A DNA stretch of 47,812 bases from Bacillus sp. 123MFChir2 (GTDB lineage: Bacteria > Bacillota > Bacilli > Bacillales > Bacillaceae_G): contig NZ_KB910958.1 of the NCBI RefSeq assembly GCF_000383235.1, forward strand, positions 1-47,812. Reading direction: 5' to 3'. This document shows, in pieces, positions 7,893-16,934 of this stretch (position 1 is its first letter; each line of letters starts with the position of its first letter). Under the pieces are notes generated by a model. It was not told where the DNA came from. It saw only the letters and a program-made list of their open reading frames with translations, and searched no databases. The position numbers were made by a program, and so were the translations under genes.

Positions 7893-8638
7893 GATACGAA
7901 CAATTTGCATTGTTGTACGATGAACTAATGAATGATGTCCCATATGAAAAATGGGTGGAATTTACGGAGCAAAGCTTGGGGCAAATTGGTAAAACGGATG
8001 CAAGAATTCTTGATGTTGCTTGCGGAACAGGGAATGTTACGTTACCGCTTGTACAAAAAGGATATGATGTAATAGGAGTAGATTTATCAGAAGAAATGTT
8101 AACAATTGCTCAGCAAAAGTTAGGTGAAGAAGGGCAATTTATTCCTTTTTATCAACAAGATATGCGTGAGTTAGATGTTCCAGGCGAGTTCGATTGTGTA
8201 ACAATTTTTTGTGATTCGTTAAATTATGTACTAGAAGAAGAGGGCATCCAAGAGACATTCAGACGTGTATATCATCATTTGCGCCCAGATGGTTTGTTTT
8301 TATTTGATGTGCACTCTCTTTATAAAATTCATCACGTATTTCAAAATGAAACGTATACAGTGAATGAAGATGAAATCTCTCTCATTTGGAACTGTTTCCC
8401 AGGTGAAGAGCCGAATAGTGTGGAGCATGATTTGACATTTTTTGTACGAGATGAAGAAGAGGATGTGTATCATCGGTTTGATGAATTGCATATGCAGCGT
8501 ACATATCCTGTTGAAGAACTGACGAAATGGCTTGAAAAAGCTGGTTTTACTGTTCTTCGTGTAACAGGAGACTTTGAAAGAATGGAAGTCACAGAACAAA
8601 CAGAGCGAATCTTCTTTGTCGCTACAAAAAATGCATAA
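7889..8638 (+). CDS. yqeM: Class I SAM-dependent methyltransferase YqeM
   Basis: The 249-residue product has the SAM-binding motif ILDVACGTGNVTLPL (residues 40-54), VIGVDLSEEML (motif II) and a D-rich post-motif (DCVTIFCDSLNYV). The substrate is not known. The start at 7889 is chosen because it forms an ATGA overlap with the rsfS stop and because MRYEQFALLYDELMND is the family N-terminus. It is last in the cluster and is followed by a bidirectional terminator. Confidence 0.9.
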   Translation: MRYEQFALLYDELMNDVPYEKWVEFTEQSLGQIGKTDARILDVACGTGNVTLPLVQKGYDVIGVDLSEEMLTIAQQKLGEEGQFIPFYQQDMRELDVPGEFDCVTIFCDSLNYVLEEEGIQETFRRVYHHLRPDGLFLFDVHSLYKIHHVFQNETYTVNEDEISLIWNCFPGEEPNSVEHDLTFFVRDEEEDVYHRFDELHMQRTYPVEELTKWLEKAGFTVLRVTGDFERMEVTEQTERIFFVATKNA

Positions 8639-8640
8639 TA

Positions 8641-8670
8641 AAAAAGCAACCATCCTCGGTTGCTTTTTTA
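8641..8670. terminator. Bidirectional terminator between yqeM and comER
   Basis: AAAAAGCAACC (8641-8651) pairs perfectly with GGTTGCTTTTT (8658-8668) around ATCCTC. T runs on both strands suit these convergent genes. Confidence 0.9.
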
Positions 8671-8733
8671 TTAGATAGCAAAAAATAAAATGTTTTATGA
8701 AGGAATATAGTTGTTTTTGTCGTAAAAGATATA

Positions 8734-9558
8734 TTAATGCTTATTAAATTGCTGTTCTATGTGCTCTATATCCTCTTCGTACTTTTCATGTGTTCGATTT
8801 AACACCTTGTTAAACAAATCTCCAAGATGTTCTTCTAAAACGCGAATCCCTTCTCCTGTTATACCTCCTTTTACGCAAACTTTCTCCTGTAAAGTTGGCA
8901 AGGTAAAAATTTGCTTTTCTAGCAGTTTTCCCATTCCAATAATCATTTCACTCGTTAAAATAGTAGCTTCTTCCCGTGTAATATTTGTTTCCTCTACAGA
9001 TGCGTCAATAAAACGTTGTAATAAGTAGCTGAAAAATGCCGGGCCGCAGCTTGCGATATCGGATGCTACTCTTGTGATATTCTCATCAATGATGATAGGT
9101 TTAGAGATTTTTTGAAACAAGTTCAATATACGTTTTTGCCATTCTTGTGAGCAGTTTTTCCCGAATGTGCATAGAGAGTCCCCGGCTAAGGCGCGATTTG
9201 TAATGCTTGGAATAACACGAGCAACGTTACAAGATACGATTGTTTCTAATTGTTCGGTAGATATGGGGCTTGTGATAGAAATCAGACATTTATCGTTGGT
9301 AAGAATTGAAGCGTGCTTTGTCAAAATAGGATGTATGTCTAATGGTTTTACACAAATAAAAATGAGCTCAGAGCGTTTGATTACTTCTTGGATTGTTTTT
9401 GCTATATGAATAGAAGGATACTTCTCTTTTATATGATATGCTTTTGCGAAAGTACGATTAATGATAGTAAGACACGAAGGTTTGACAACGCGGGCTTCGA
9501 TGCATGCATCAATAAGTATATTCCCCATATTTCCTGTTCCTATTATTCCTATGTTCAA
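8734..9558 (-). CDS. comER: ComER, pyrroline-5-carboxylate reductase-like protein
   Basis: The 274-residue protein has an N-terminal NAD(P)-binding loop IGIIGTGNMG and the proline-reductase-like C-terminal domain (ASCGPAFFSYLLQ, then GGITGEGI). It lies divergent to comEA exactly as comER does in B. subtilis. Its role in competence is unclear there; work in the B. cereus group links it to sporulation and biofilm. The start is TTG (minus strand, 9558-9556) after a GGAGGGG site. Whether it has reductase activity cannot be judged from sequence. Confidence 0.9.
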   Translation of the reverse strand: MNIGIIGTGNMGNILIDACIEARVVKPSCLTIINRTFAKAYHIKEKYPSIHIAKTIQEVIKRSELIFICVKPLDIHPILTKHASILTNDKCLISITSPISTEQLETIVSCNVARVIPSITNRALAGDSLCTFGKNCSQEWQKRILNLFQKISKPIIIDENITRVASDIASCGPAFFSYLLQRFIDASVEETNITREEATILTSEMIIGMGKLLEKQIFTLPTLQEKVCVKGGITGEGIRVLEEHLGDLFNKVLNRTHEKYEEDIEHIEQQFNKH

Positions 9559-9637
9559 TGTTTCATCCCCTCCTTCGTAACATCTTTCTCCTAAACAATA
9601 TGAAGTTTATTTTGAATTTATGAATTAGAGGTGCAAA

Positions 9638-10231
9638 ATGATGATGAATTTGCCGAGAAAGTGGTTAGTTTTGTTTGCGGCAATTGGTGTTGTCAGTATT
9701 TTATTTATATGGCAAACAAAAGGTGAACAAGGGAAATCGGCAGTGAAAGTGGAAGCGAACGCGAAGATAGAAGAAAGAAAGGAGAAAACAAAGGTAACAG
9801 AATCTAAATTTTCATCAAAAACGATTATCGTTGATACGAAAGGAGCTGTGCATCGTGAAGGGGTATATGAGTTGCAAAACGGAGCACGGGTGAAAGATGC
9901 TGTTGAAAAGGCAGGAGGTTTTTTACCGGAAGCAGATGTAACAAAAGTAAATTTAGCACAGCTTGTACAAGATCAAATGATGATTTATGTGCCGAAAAAA
10001 GGAGAGGCCGCTGTGAATGGACCGCCTGTGTCAGAAGGGAAAATACAAATAAACACAGCTACAAAGGACCAGATTGAAAAAATATCGGGCATTGGTCCTA
10101 GGAAAGCAGAAAATATTATTAAGTATCGTGAGCAGCACGGTCCCTTTCAAAAAGTAGAAGATTTATTAGAAATCGATGGAATTGGTGAAAAATCGCTGGA
10201 AAAAATGAAAGATGAAATAATTGTTCCTTAA
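9638..10231 (+). CDS. comEA: Competence DNA receptor ComEA
   Basis: ComEA is the membrane-anchored double-stranded DNA receptor of transformation. The 197-residue protein has an N-terminal membrane anchor (about residues 8-26), a charged linker, an SLBB-like oligomerisation domain (KTIIVDTKGAVHREGVYEL, about 66-125), and two helix-hairpin-helix motifs at the C-terminus (ISGIGPRKAENI and IDGIGEKSLEKM) that contact DNA. The ATG at 9638 follows AGAGGTG. It is first of the comEA-comEB-comEC set. Confidence 0.95.
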   Translation: MMMNLPRKWLVLFAAIGVVSILFIWQTKGEQGKSAVKVEANAKIEERKEKTKVTESKFSSKTIIVDTKGAVHREGVYELQNGARVKDAVEKAGGFLPEADVTKVNLAQLVQDQMMIYVPKKGEAAVNGPPVSEGKIQINTATKDQIEKISGIGPRKAENIIKYREQHGPFQKVEDLLEIDGIGEKSLEKMKDEIIVP

Positions 10232-10238
10232 ATAAACA

Positions 10239-10268
10239 TTGACGACTTTTTTATTATTTCGCTACACT
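10239..10268 (+). promoter_or_regulatory. Candidate sigma-A promoter before comEB
   Basis: TTGACG (10239-10244) and TACACT (10263-10268) are separated by 18 bases, 30 bases before the comEB start. This would allow comEB-comEC expression apart from comEA. Confidence 0.4.
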
Positions 10269-10297
10269 ATAAGCAGATTAAAAAGTAGGTGAAGATA

Positions 10298-10855
10298 ATG
10301 GAACGAGTTTCTTGGGATCAATATTTTATGACACAAAGTCATTTATTATCACTTCGCAGCACTTGCACAAGGCTTGCTGTTGGCGCGACAATTGTGCGTG
10401 ATAAACGGATTATTGCTGGTGGTTATAATGGATCGATTGCTGGCGGTGTGCATTGTATAGATGAAGGCTGCTATGTGATTGATAATCATTGTGTGCGTAC
10501 AATTCATGCTGAAATGAATGCGCTGTTGCAATGCGCGAAATTTGGTGCGAAAACAGATGGAGCTGAAATTTATGTTACCCATTTTCCATGTTTGCATTGC
10601 TGTAAGGCGATTATTCAAAGCGGTATTACAGCGGTGTATTACGCACAAGATTATAAAAATCATCCGTATGCACTTGAGTTATTTAAACAAGCAAATGTAA
10701 GAATAAAACATGTTCCTCTTGCATTTGACGTAACAACATTGGAAGAACAACAAAAAATGCAGGAGTTAAAACAGTTTTTGTCTTCGGCACAAACGGACGA
10801 AATGACGTTAGAACAGTTGCAACAAGTATTACAACAAGTGAAAAATATGATATAA
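10298..10855 (+). CDS. comEB: ComEB, dCMP deaminase-type enzyme
   Basis: The 185-residue zinc-dependent deaminase makes dUMP from dCMP. The ligands are clear: H70-A-E72 (IHAEMNALL) and C98-x2-C101 (PCLHC). A second Cys/His set (HC near 52, C58, H64) may bind another zinc as in related dCMP deaminases. The ATG at 10298 follows AGTAGGTGA; an in-frame GTG at 10289 lies inside that site. In B. subtilis ComEB is not required for DNA uptake but helps place ComGA at the pole. Confidence 0.94.
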   Translation: MERVSWDQYFMTQSHLLSLRSTCTRLAVGATIVRDKRIIAGGYNGSIAGGVHCIDEGCYVIDNHCVRTIHAEMNALLQCAKFGAKTDGAEIYVTHFPCLHCCKAIIQSGITAVYYAQDYKNHPYALELFKQANVRIKHVPLAFDVTTLEEQQKMQELKQFLSSAQTDEMTLEQLQQVLQQVKNMI

Positions 10856-10871
10856 ACCGTGAGGTGAGTAC

Positions 10872-13232
10872 GTGCTATGCGGGCAATGGATTTGCGTTGC
10901 AATTTCAGTTATCTTTGGGATTGCAACAGCTTATTCCTCCTTTTCTATCATTCCTCTTCTTATATTTGGTTGTTATTGTGTGGTTTGTTTTTCGCGTCTC
11001 TCTTTTCCTCTATTCTCCTTGATTATCCTCGCGTTTGGTCTTACCTATGCATACGCAATCTATGTAGATGCGCAAAATCATTCTATGCCCTCTTTTCGGG
11101 AAGCAGACGTAATAGGTACAATTCAAAGTACGCCAATTATAAATGGAAATCGTCTTTCTTTCCAGTTGCAAATGAATGATGACGAAACGGTCCAGTTGTT
11201 TTACAAAATCCCTTCTCGTGAATTAAAAGAAAAATTGAAGCAGTTAACACCTGGTATGGTGTGTACGTTTACTGGTACGTTGAAAGAGCCACCATCTCCT
11301 CGTAATTTTTATGCGTTTGATTATAAGGATTATTTATATAAACAGCATATTCATGCTCTTTTTGAAGTCGAATCAATTTCGAATTGTGTGCAAAAAGATA
11401 TTTCGTTTGTTCATTGGTTATTTTCGATGCGACAAGCAGCCGTTTCTTATATAGGAGAGACTTTTCCGGGGCAGTCAGCAGCTTTTATGAATGCTTTATT
11501 GTTTGGTGATCGTCAATATATGGCGTTTGAAGTTGAAGAACAGTATCAACAGTTTGGACTTGTTCATTTATTAGCAATATCAGGATCGCACATTGTTTTG
11601 TTAACTGCAATATGTTATTTTGTATCACTTCGAATTGGTATAACGCGTGAAAGCGCAACGATGCTTCTGTTTGTTTGTATTCCGTTATATATGTTTTGTG
11701 CAGGGGCTTCACCATCTGTTGTTCGGGCATCGATAGCAGCTGTTATTGTGTTTGTAGCCCTTACGCGAGCGGTGCGAGTGTCTGGGATGGATGCTTTAAG
11801 TATGACGTTAATAATTATGCTTTTTTATAATCCGTATGTATTATTTGATATCGGGTTTCAGTTTTCATTTATTGGAAGTTTTTCTCTTTTGTTATCTTCA
11901 TCACGTCTGTTAGCGAATGAAAATGGTATAGTGAAAAATTCTATATATCTTTCCGTTATTTCCCAATTGACAAGTGCACCTATTTTGCTTTACCACTTCG
12001 GCTATCTTTCTCCTTACAGTATCATTCTTAATATGATTTATGTCCCGTTTTTATCTTTACTGGTTTTACCGGTGTGTATAGTCATTCTTGTATGTCTTAT
12101 ATGTCTTCCTATTGTGTCTCGGTGGTTGTCGGATCTGTTGTCCCTATGTATACATGTTTCAAATGTCATACTTCAAATGTGTGAAGCTTTACCGTTTGTA
12201 CGTCTTACCTTTGGGCAAACCCAGCCGTTTCTTGTTGTTTTATATTGTATAAGTATTGTAACTATTCTTTTATCATGGGAAGGGATTATATGGAGAAAGT
12301 ATCGCCTGTTGTTTCTAGCGACTTTTTTCCTCCTTAGTACATGCCACTATGCATTTCCGTATGTAAATGCAACCGGGAGTGTTACTTATATTGACGTCGG
12401 ACAAGGGGATGCTATTTTGATTCGCCTTCCATACAATCAGGGGACGTACTTAATTGATACTGGCGGAACACTTCCGGTAAAGAAAGAAGAATGGCAGCAG
12501 AAAAAACATGAATTTTCTGTTGGGCATGATATTCTTGTTCCTTTTTTACAAAAAGAGGGTGTACAGATGATTGATAAATTAATTGTGACACATGGAGATA
12601 TGGACCATATGGGAGCAGCGCAAGAGGTAATGCAATCTATTGCGGTGAAAGAAGTAGTCTTAGGAAAGAAGAGGAAATTCTCCTTGCTTGAACAACAAAT
12701 ACAGAAGCTTGCTATGCAAAAGAATGTGCCGGTTCGAATTGTAGAAAAGGGAGATAGCTGGGAGGCGGGAGAAGCGGTGTTTTCAGTATTATCACCAGAA
12801 GGAGAGGAAAAAGAAGATAATAATCAATCTATTGTACTTTGGACAAAAATAGGGGGATTAACATGGTTGTTTACGGGCGATTTAGAAGAAGCGGGTGAGA
12901 ATCGCTTCATACAAAGGTATCCAGAGATGCATGCAGACGTTTTAAAGGTTGGGCATCACGGAAGTAAAACGTCATCTTCAGGGCAGTTTTTAGATACTGT
13001 TCAGCCGAAAAAGGCCATTATTTCTGTTGGAGAGAACAATCGTTATGGACATCCGCATATTGAAGTATTAGGGCGATTAAAGGAGCGTGAAATTGAGGTG
13101 TGGAGAACTGATGAACGAGGGGCGATTTCTTACGTTTTTCGAGGAGAGGCGGGAACATTTCACGGTAAGTTAACATATGATGAAACACAGAAAAAAAGAA
13201 GACTGCCACATGCAGTCTTTAAGAACCGATAA
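10872..13232 (+). CDS. comEC: DNA translocation channel ComEC
   Basis: ComEC is the inner-membrane channel that carries transforming single-stranded DNA. The 786-residue protein begins with membrane segments, followed by the ComEC N-terminal soluble domain, the Competence transmembrane domain (LLAISGSHIVLLTAI near 234 and many later helices), and a C-terminal metallo-beta-lactamase-like domain (YIDVGQGDAILI, VTHGDMDHMGA, FTGDLEEAGE, VGHHGSKTSS). That last domain may degrade the non-transported strand. A GTG start follows GAGGTGAG closely. The ORF is intact, so transformation remains possible in principle. Its last 14 bases overlap convergent yqzM. Confidence 0.95.
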   Translation: MLCGQWICVAISVIFGIATAYSSFSIIPLLIFGCYCVVCFSRLSFPLFSLIILAFGLTYAYAIYVDAQNHSMPSFREADVIGTIQSTPIINGNRLSFQLQMNDDETVQLFYKIPSRELKEKLKQLTPGMVCTFTGTLKEPPSPRNFYAFDYKDYLYKQHIHALFEVESISNCVQKDISFVHWLFSMRQAAVSYIGETFPGQSAAFMNALLFGDRQYMAFEVEEQYQQFGLVHLLAISGSHIVLLTAICYFVSLRIGITRESATMLLFVCIPLYMFCAGASPSVVRASIAAVIVFVALTRAVRVSGMDALSMTLIIMLFYNPYVLFDIGFQFSFIGSFSLLLSSSRLLANENGIVKNSIYLSVISQLTSAPILLYHFGYLSPYSIILNMIYVPFLSLLVLPVCIVILVCLICLPIVSRWLSDLLSLCIHVSNVILQMCEALPFVRLTFGQTQPFLVVLYCISIVTILLSWEGIIWRKYRLLFLATFFLLSTCHYAFPYVNATGSVTYIDVGQGDAILIRLPYNQGTYLIDTGGTLPVKKEEWQQKKHEFSVGHDILVPFLQKEGVQMIDKLIVTHGDMDHMGAAQEVMQSIAVKEVVLGKKRKFSLLEQQIQKLAMQKNVPVRIVEKGDSWEAGEAVFSVLSPEGEEKEDNNQSIVLWTKIGGLTWLFTGDLEEAGENRFIQRYPEMHADVLKVGHHGSKTSSSGQFLDTVQPKKAIISVGENNRYGHPHIEVLGRLKEREIEVWRTDERGAISYVFRGEAGTFHGKLTYDETQKKRRLPHAVFKNR
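13198..13220 (-). terminator. Terminator hairpin for yqzM inside the comEC 3' end
   Basis: AAGACTGC and GCAGTCTT pair around CACAT. On the minus strand the hairpin is followed by CTTTTTTT, making a good terminator for yqzM that lies within comEC coding sequence. Confidence 0.75.
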
Positions 13233-13353
13233 ATTTAACGACTGTTGCGATGATAAATAAAGTGGTAAAAAATCCGAATGAAACGATAAAGCCTACTCCT
13301 GAGTCGACAGCGTCATTACGCTTACTTTGAACGTTTTTTTCAAATTCATTCAT
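13219..13353 (-). CDS. yqzM: Small membrane protein YqzM
   Basis: On the minus strand a 44-codon gene starts at ATG 13353 after GGGAGGG. The protein begins MNEFEKNVQSKRNDAVDSG and ends in one hydrophobic segment (FIVSFGFFTTLFIIATVV) plus KFIGS. It matches the conserved YqzM family found next to comEC in Bacillus. Function is unknown; a single membrane span is predicted. It is convergent with comEC and overlaps it by 14 bases. Confidence 0.9.
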   Translation of the reverse strand: MNEFEKNVQSKRNDAVDSGVGFIVSFGFFTTLFIIATVVKFIGS

Positions 13354-13720
13354 CTTTGAATCCCTCCCAACATTCCACTTTAGTATAAAATATTGTCAGA
13401 AAAAAATCTACAATTTATCCTTCTATTCGTGGTACGTAACCCTATAGTTAGTGGGAAATTTCGACCATTACGAACCTCTGTTAAAGCTCAATTGATTCAA
13501 TGCTTTTCCAAGTGTGCTAACAGTTGTCATTCATAGCCCGCAAGGTAGATGTAAATAATAAAATTAAAGTGGTCACCGTTACGAAATAAGATTCCCGGGG
13601 CTTATTTTGTAACGTTTTATATAGATCAAGGAACGGGTAGCTGCCTGTTCCTTTAAACTTGTAAAACGGCAGTTGTCACATTACTATAAGTATATAAAGT
13701 GTTAGGGAGTAGGAAATTAC
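13354..13720. other. Intergenic stretch with two hairpins
   Basis: No gene is seen. A 13-bp stem with one G-T pair (GTTACGAAATAAG / CTTATTTTGTAAC) lies at about 13580-13615, followed by TTTTAT. A second hairpin (AAGGAAC / GTTCCTT) lies at about 13628-13653. The holA ribosome site GGGAGTAGG precedes 13721. The first hairpin could act as a weak terminator. Confidence 0.5.
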
Positions 13721-14734
13721 ATGAGTGATATACATAACAAAATAAAGAAAAAGCAATTTGCTTCGTTATACTTGTTATATGGAACAGAGGCGTATTTTAT
13801 AAATGAAACACTTCGGCTTTTGACATCAGAAGCGTTAGCTGAAGAGGATCGCGAGTTCAATGTTGTTACGTATGACATGGAAGAAGCATACATAGAGGAA
13901 GTTGTTGAGGATGCAAGAACGCTTCCTTTTTTTGGGGAACGTAAAATTATCGTTGTAAAATCACCGTTGTTTTTAACATCACAAAAAGCAAAGATTGAGC
14001 AAAATGTTAAAGTGCTAGAAGAATATATTGCTGAACCTTCACCATTTTCTATCCTTGTATTTATTGCCCCGTTTGAAAAATTGGACGAGCGTAAAAAAGT
14101 TACGAAGCTCTTGAAAAAAACAGCGGATGTAGTAGAAGCAAATGCTATGCAAGTGCAAGATGTACGTAAATGGATTATAAGCCGCACGGAAGAAATGCAT
14201 ATTCAAATAGAAGAAGCGGCAGTTAGTTTATTGTTAGAGCTTGTTGGAAGTAATGTCACCATGCTTGCTAAGGAAATGGATAAAGTGACATTATATGTGG
14301 GAGCGGGCGGTGAAATTACGGAAAAGCTTGTCGCAGAACTCGTTCCAAAGTCTGTTGAACAAAATGTATTTTCTTTAACAGAAAAAGTAGTAAAAAAAGA
14401 TATTGCAGGTGCGATGCGTATTTTAGAAGGGTTGTTCACACAACAAGAAGAGCCGATTAAACTGCTTGCGCTTCTTGTGAGTCAATTTCGTTTATTATAT
14501 CAAGTGAAAGAACTTCAGCAGCGTGGTTATGGGCAAAATCAAATTGCATCTCACATCGGTGTACATCCATATCGTGTGAAGTTGGCTATGAATCAAACAA
14601 ATTTTTTCTCGTTTGAAGCGTTAAAACGAGTGATTCACGAACTTGCTGAGGCGGATTATAATATGAAGACAGGAAGAATGGATAAACGTCTTGTACTAGA
14701 ATTTTTTCTCATGCGTTTAAATCATATTGGATAG
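13721..14734 (+). CDS. holA: DNA polymerase III delta subunit (clamp loader)
   Basis: HolA (YqeN) opens the sliding clamp within the clamp loader. The 337-residue product shows the family start SLYLLYGTEAYFINETLRLL, the middle ILVFIAPFEKLDERKKVTKLL, and the C-terminal collar part RLLYQVKELQQRGYGQNQIASHIGVHPYRVK. The ATG at 13721 follows AGGGAGTAGG. It ends at its own terminator. Its place between comEC and rpsT is the conserved Bacillus order. Confidence 0.95.
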   Translation: MSDIHNKIKKKQFASLYLLYGTEAYFINETLRLLTSEALAEEDREFNVVTYDMEEAYIEEVVEDARTLPFFGERKIIVVKSPLFLTSQKAKIEQNVKVLEEYIAEPSPFSILVFIAPFEKLDERKKVTKLLKKTADVVEANAMQVQDVRKWIISRTEEMHIQIEEAAVSLLLELVGSNVTMLAKEMDKVTLYVGAGGEITEKLVAELVPKSVEQNVFSLTEKVVKKDIAGAMRILEGLFTQQEEPIKLLALLVSQFRLLYQVKELQQRGYGQNQIASHIGVHPYRVKLAMNQTNFFSFEALKRVIHELAEADYNMKTGRMDKRLVLEFFLMRLNHIG

Positions 14735-14740
14735 TGGAAA

Positions 14741-14774
14741 AATGTTCATGTAGATAACTACATGAACATTTTTT
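14741..14774 (+). terminator. Terminator after holA
   Basis: AATGTTCATGTAG and CTACATGAACATT form a perfect 13-bp stem around ATAA, followed by TTTTTTG. Confidence 0.9.
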
Positions 14775-14780
14775 GTAAAT

Positions 14781-14807
14781 AAAAAACGACCCATACGGAT
14801 CGTTTTT
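14781..14807 (-). terminator. Terminator after rpsT
   Basis: On the minus strand AAAAACGATCC and GGGTCGTTTTTT pair around GTAT, 8 bases past the rpsT stop. Confidence 0.85.
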
Positions 14808-14814
14808 AAACGCC

Positions 14815-15072
14815 TTACGCGTTTACTTGTTTCGCTAAGCGAGATTTTTGACGAGATGCAACGTTTTGGTGGATAAGACCTTTACGAGCTGCTTTGTCAA
14901 GTTTTTTAGAAGCTACTTTGTATGCTTCTTTTGCTGTTTCAAGATCGTTATTGTTAACTAAAGCCTCTACAGTTTTAACAGCTGTACGCATGTCAGACTT
15001 GATAGAAGCGTTATGTGCACGACGCTCTTCGCTAAGTTTAGCACGTTTGATAGCAGATTTGATGTTTGCCAT
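14815..15072 (-). CDS. rpsT: 30S ribosomal protein bS20
   Basis: The 85-residue basic protein begins [20 protein letters not shown] and ends [14 protein letters not shown], a clear S20 that binds 16S rRNA during early assembly. The start at 15072 has a GGGAGGTG site upstream; the longer open frame to 15180 lacks family similarity. It is transcribed opposite to holA and gpr, as in B. subtilis. Confidence 0.97.
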   Translation of the reverse strand: MANIKSAIKRAKLSEERRAHNASIKSDMRTAVKTVEALVNNNDLETAKEAYKVASKKLDKAARKGLIHQNVASRQKSRLAKQVNA

Positions 15073-15254
15073 ATATTTCACCTCCCTGGTGCAATCGAGT
15101 GACTCGATTCTTACATAGAACAAGTGATATTCTATCAAACGGAGAAGAGAATTGCAATAGTGGGAACGATGAAATTTCAATATAGGAAAAGAATGTCTGA
15201 AAATAAATTGGGGAATTCTAATGAATATTGATTATAAATAGTGGAGGAGATTGT

Positions 15255-16358
15255 ATGAGCGAACCGCTTGATTTAAGTAAATACGGGATTCGAACAGATC
15301 TTGCATTAGAAGCTCACCAAATGTTGCAAGAGAAGCAAGAAGAAAAAACTGCTATTCAAGGTGTAATTGTAAAAGAGCGCGAAGAAGAAGGGATTACAAT
15401 TACAAAGGTGACGATTGATGAAAGTGCTGCTCCGGCAATGGGAAAGAAATCTGGAAATTATTTAACTTTAGAAGTACAAGGAATTCGTCAGCAAGATACC
15501 GCGTTGCAACAAAAAGTAGAAGGGATTTTTGCAAAGGAATTTTCGCACTTTCTAAAAGAAATTGGCATAGGTGAAGAAGCAAGTTGCTTAATTGTTGGTC
15601 TTGGTAACTGGAATGTAACGCCGGATGCCTTAGGTCCAATTGTTGTAGAGAATGTCCTTGTTACGCGCCATTTGTTTAAGTTGCAGCCGGAAAGTGTTGA
15701 GGAAGGTTTTCGGCCTGTTAGTGCAATTCGACCGGGAGTTATGGGGATTACAGGGATTGAAACGAGCGATATGATTTATGGTGTCATTGAAAAGACAAAA
15801 CCAGACTTTGTAATTGCGATTGATGCGCTTGCTGCTCGTTCTATTGAACGAGTAAATAGTACCATCCAAATTTCGGATACTGGTATTCATCCAGGCTCTG
15901 GTGTTGGGAATAAACGAAAAGAATTGAGTAAAGATACGCTAGGTATACCGGTGATTGCAATTGGTGTTCCGACCGTTGTAGATGCAGTTTCAATTACAAG
16001 TGACACAATTGATTTTATCTTAAAGCATTTTGGGCGTGAGATGCATGAGGGTGGAAAACCATCTCGTTCTTTACTCCCAGCCGGTTTTACATTTGGTGAA
16101 AAGAAGAAGTTAACAGAAGAAGATATGCCAGATGAAAAAAGCCGCAATATGTTTTTGGGAGTTGTTGGTACGCTAGAAGAAGAGGAGAAGAGAAAGCTAA
16201 TTTATGAAGTGCTAGCGCCGCTAGGACATAATTTAATGGTAACACCTAAAGAGGTGGATGCGTTTATTGAAGATATGGCGAATTTAATTGCGAGTGGCTT
16301 GAACGCAGCTCTTCATCATCAAGTTGATCAAGACAACACAGGGGCATATACGCATTGA
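15255..16358 (+). CDS. gpr: Germination protease Gpr (zymogen)
   Basis: Gpr degrades the small acid-soluble spore proteins when spores germinate. It is made as a zymogen in the forespore and trims itself near residue 16, where [13 protein letters not shown] resembles its substrate site. The 367-residue protein keeps the family blocks [28 protein letters not shown] and [16 protein letters not shown]. The ATG at 15255 follows GGAGGAGA; the upstream in-frame start at 15228 has no site. In B. subtilis spoIIP follows directly, but here yqxA does. Confidence 0.95.
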   Translation: MSEPLDLSKYGIRTDLALEAHQMLQEKQEEKTAIQGVIVKEREEEGITITKVTIDESAAPAMGKKSGNYLTLEVQGIRQQDTALQQKVEGIFAKEFSHFLKEIGIGEEASCLIVGLGNWNVTPDALGPIVVENVLVTRHLFKLQPESVEEGFRPVSAIRPGVMGITGIETSDMIYGVIEKTKPDFVIAIDALAARSIERVNSTIQISDTGIHPGSGVGNKRKELSKDTLGIPVIAIGVPTVVDAVSITSDTIDFILKHFGREMHEGGKPSRSLLPAGFTFGEKKKLTEEDMPDEKSRNMFLGVVGTLEEEEKRKLIYEVLAPLGHNLMVTPKEVDAFIEDMANLIASGLNAALHHQVDQDNTGAYTH

Positions 16359-16379
16359 TTGGAAAAGGAGAAATAAGAA

Positions 16380-16721
16380 GTGGGGCAGTTTACACGCAAA
16401 TGCATCATTGTCGTTGTGAGTGCATTTCTTATAATGTTAGCGGGGATGCAAGTTGCCAATAGTGGATTGAAACGAATGAAGGGTTATAACAATCCCACAT
16501 ATGAGCAAATTGCTCACATAACAGGAACAAACTACGGGGATATAGAAAAAATAATTCCTGAAAATGTATTTTCCGTTGAAGAAAAACAAGCGCAACTAGA
16601 AAAATTAAAAAGCTTTAATATGTTTGAAAGTATGGGGAGAGGCTTGACTTCTTTGGTGCAAAGTGTTAGTCGTAGCATAACATATACCATTGTTGATAAA
16701 ATAAAAGGTGTATTTCATTAA
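16380..16721 (+). CDS. yqxA: YqxA family protein (DUF3679), membrane-anchored
   Basis: The 113-residue protein starts with a hydrophobic segment (about residues 8-28, CIIVVVSAFLIMLAGMQVA) that is a membrane anchor or uncleaved signal, followed by a soluble acidic tail. It resembles YqxA, a short protein of unknown function encoded beside gpr/spoIIP. The GTG start at 16380 follows AAAAGGAG by 9 bases. It lies 21 bases after gpr and ends in a strong terminator, so the two probably share a forespore transcript. Confidence 0.8.
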   Translation: MGQFTRKCIIVVVSAFLIMLAGMQVANSGLKRMKGYNNPTYEQIAHITGTNYGDIEKIIPENVFSVEEKQAQLEKLKSFNMFESMGRGLTSLVQSVSRSITYTIVDKIKGVFH

Positions 16722-16732
16722 TTTAAAGTATA

Positions 16733-16776
16733 AAAAAGCGGCTATCTTACGTACGAGTAAGATAGCCGCTTTTTTG
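16733..16776 (+). terminator. Strong terminator after yqxA
   Basis: AAAAAGCGGCTATCTTAC and GTAAGATAGCCGCTTTTT form a perfect 18-bp stem around GTACGA. Confidence 0.95.
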
Positions 16777-16861
16777 ATTTTTAGGAAAGGTTTGTCTATT
16801 GTTTACAAATTGCATATGATAATAGTAAGAGTACTTGCTTATATCATAACACCAGTTTTCA

Positions 16862-16890
16862 TTGAATCTTTTTCCTTGTATTGATATAAT
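16862..16890 (+). promoter_or_regulatory. Sigma-A promoter of lepA
   Basis: TTGAAT (16862-16867), a 17-base spacer and a perfect TATAAT (16885-16890) lie 45 bases before lepA. A second weaker pair, TTGTCT near 16792 and TATGAT near 16815, lies upstream. Confidence 0.65.
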
Positions 16891-16934
16891 CAGTGCTAGT
16901 GTATATTGGCGAGATTAGTAGGAGTGATAAATAG

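Noticed and set aside
9559-9637. Search for ComK boxes between comER and comEA
   Set aside because: No pair of AAAA-N5-TTTT motifs with proper spacing is visible.
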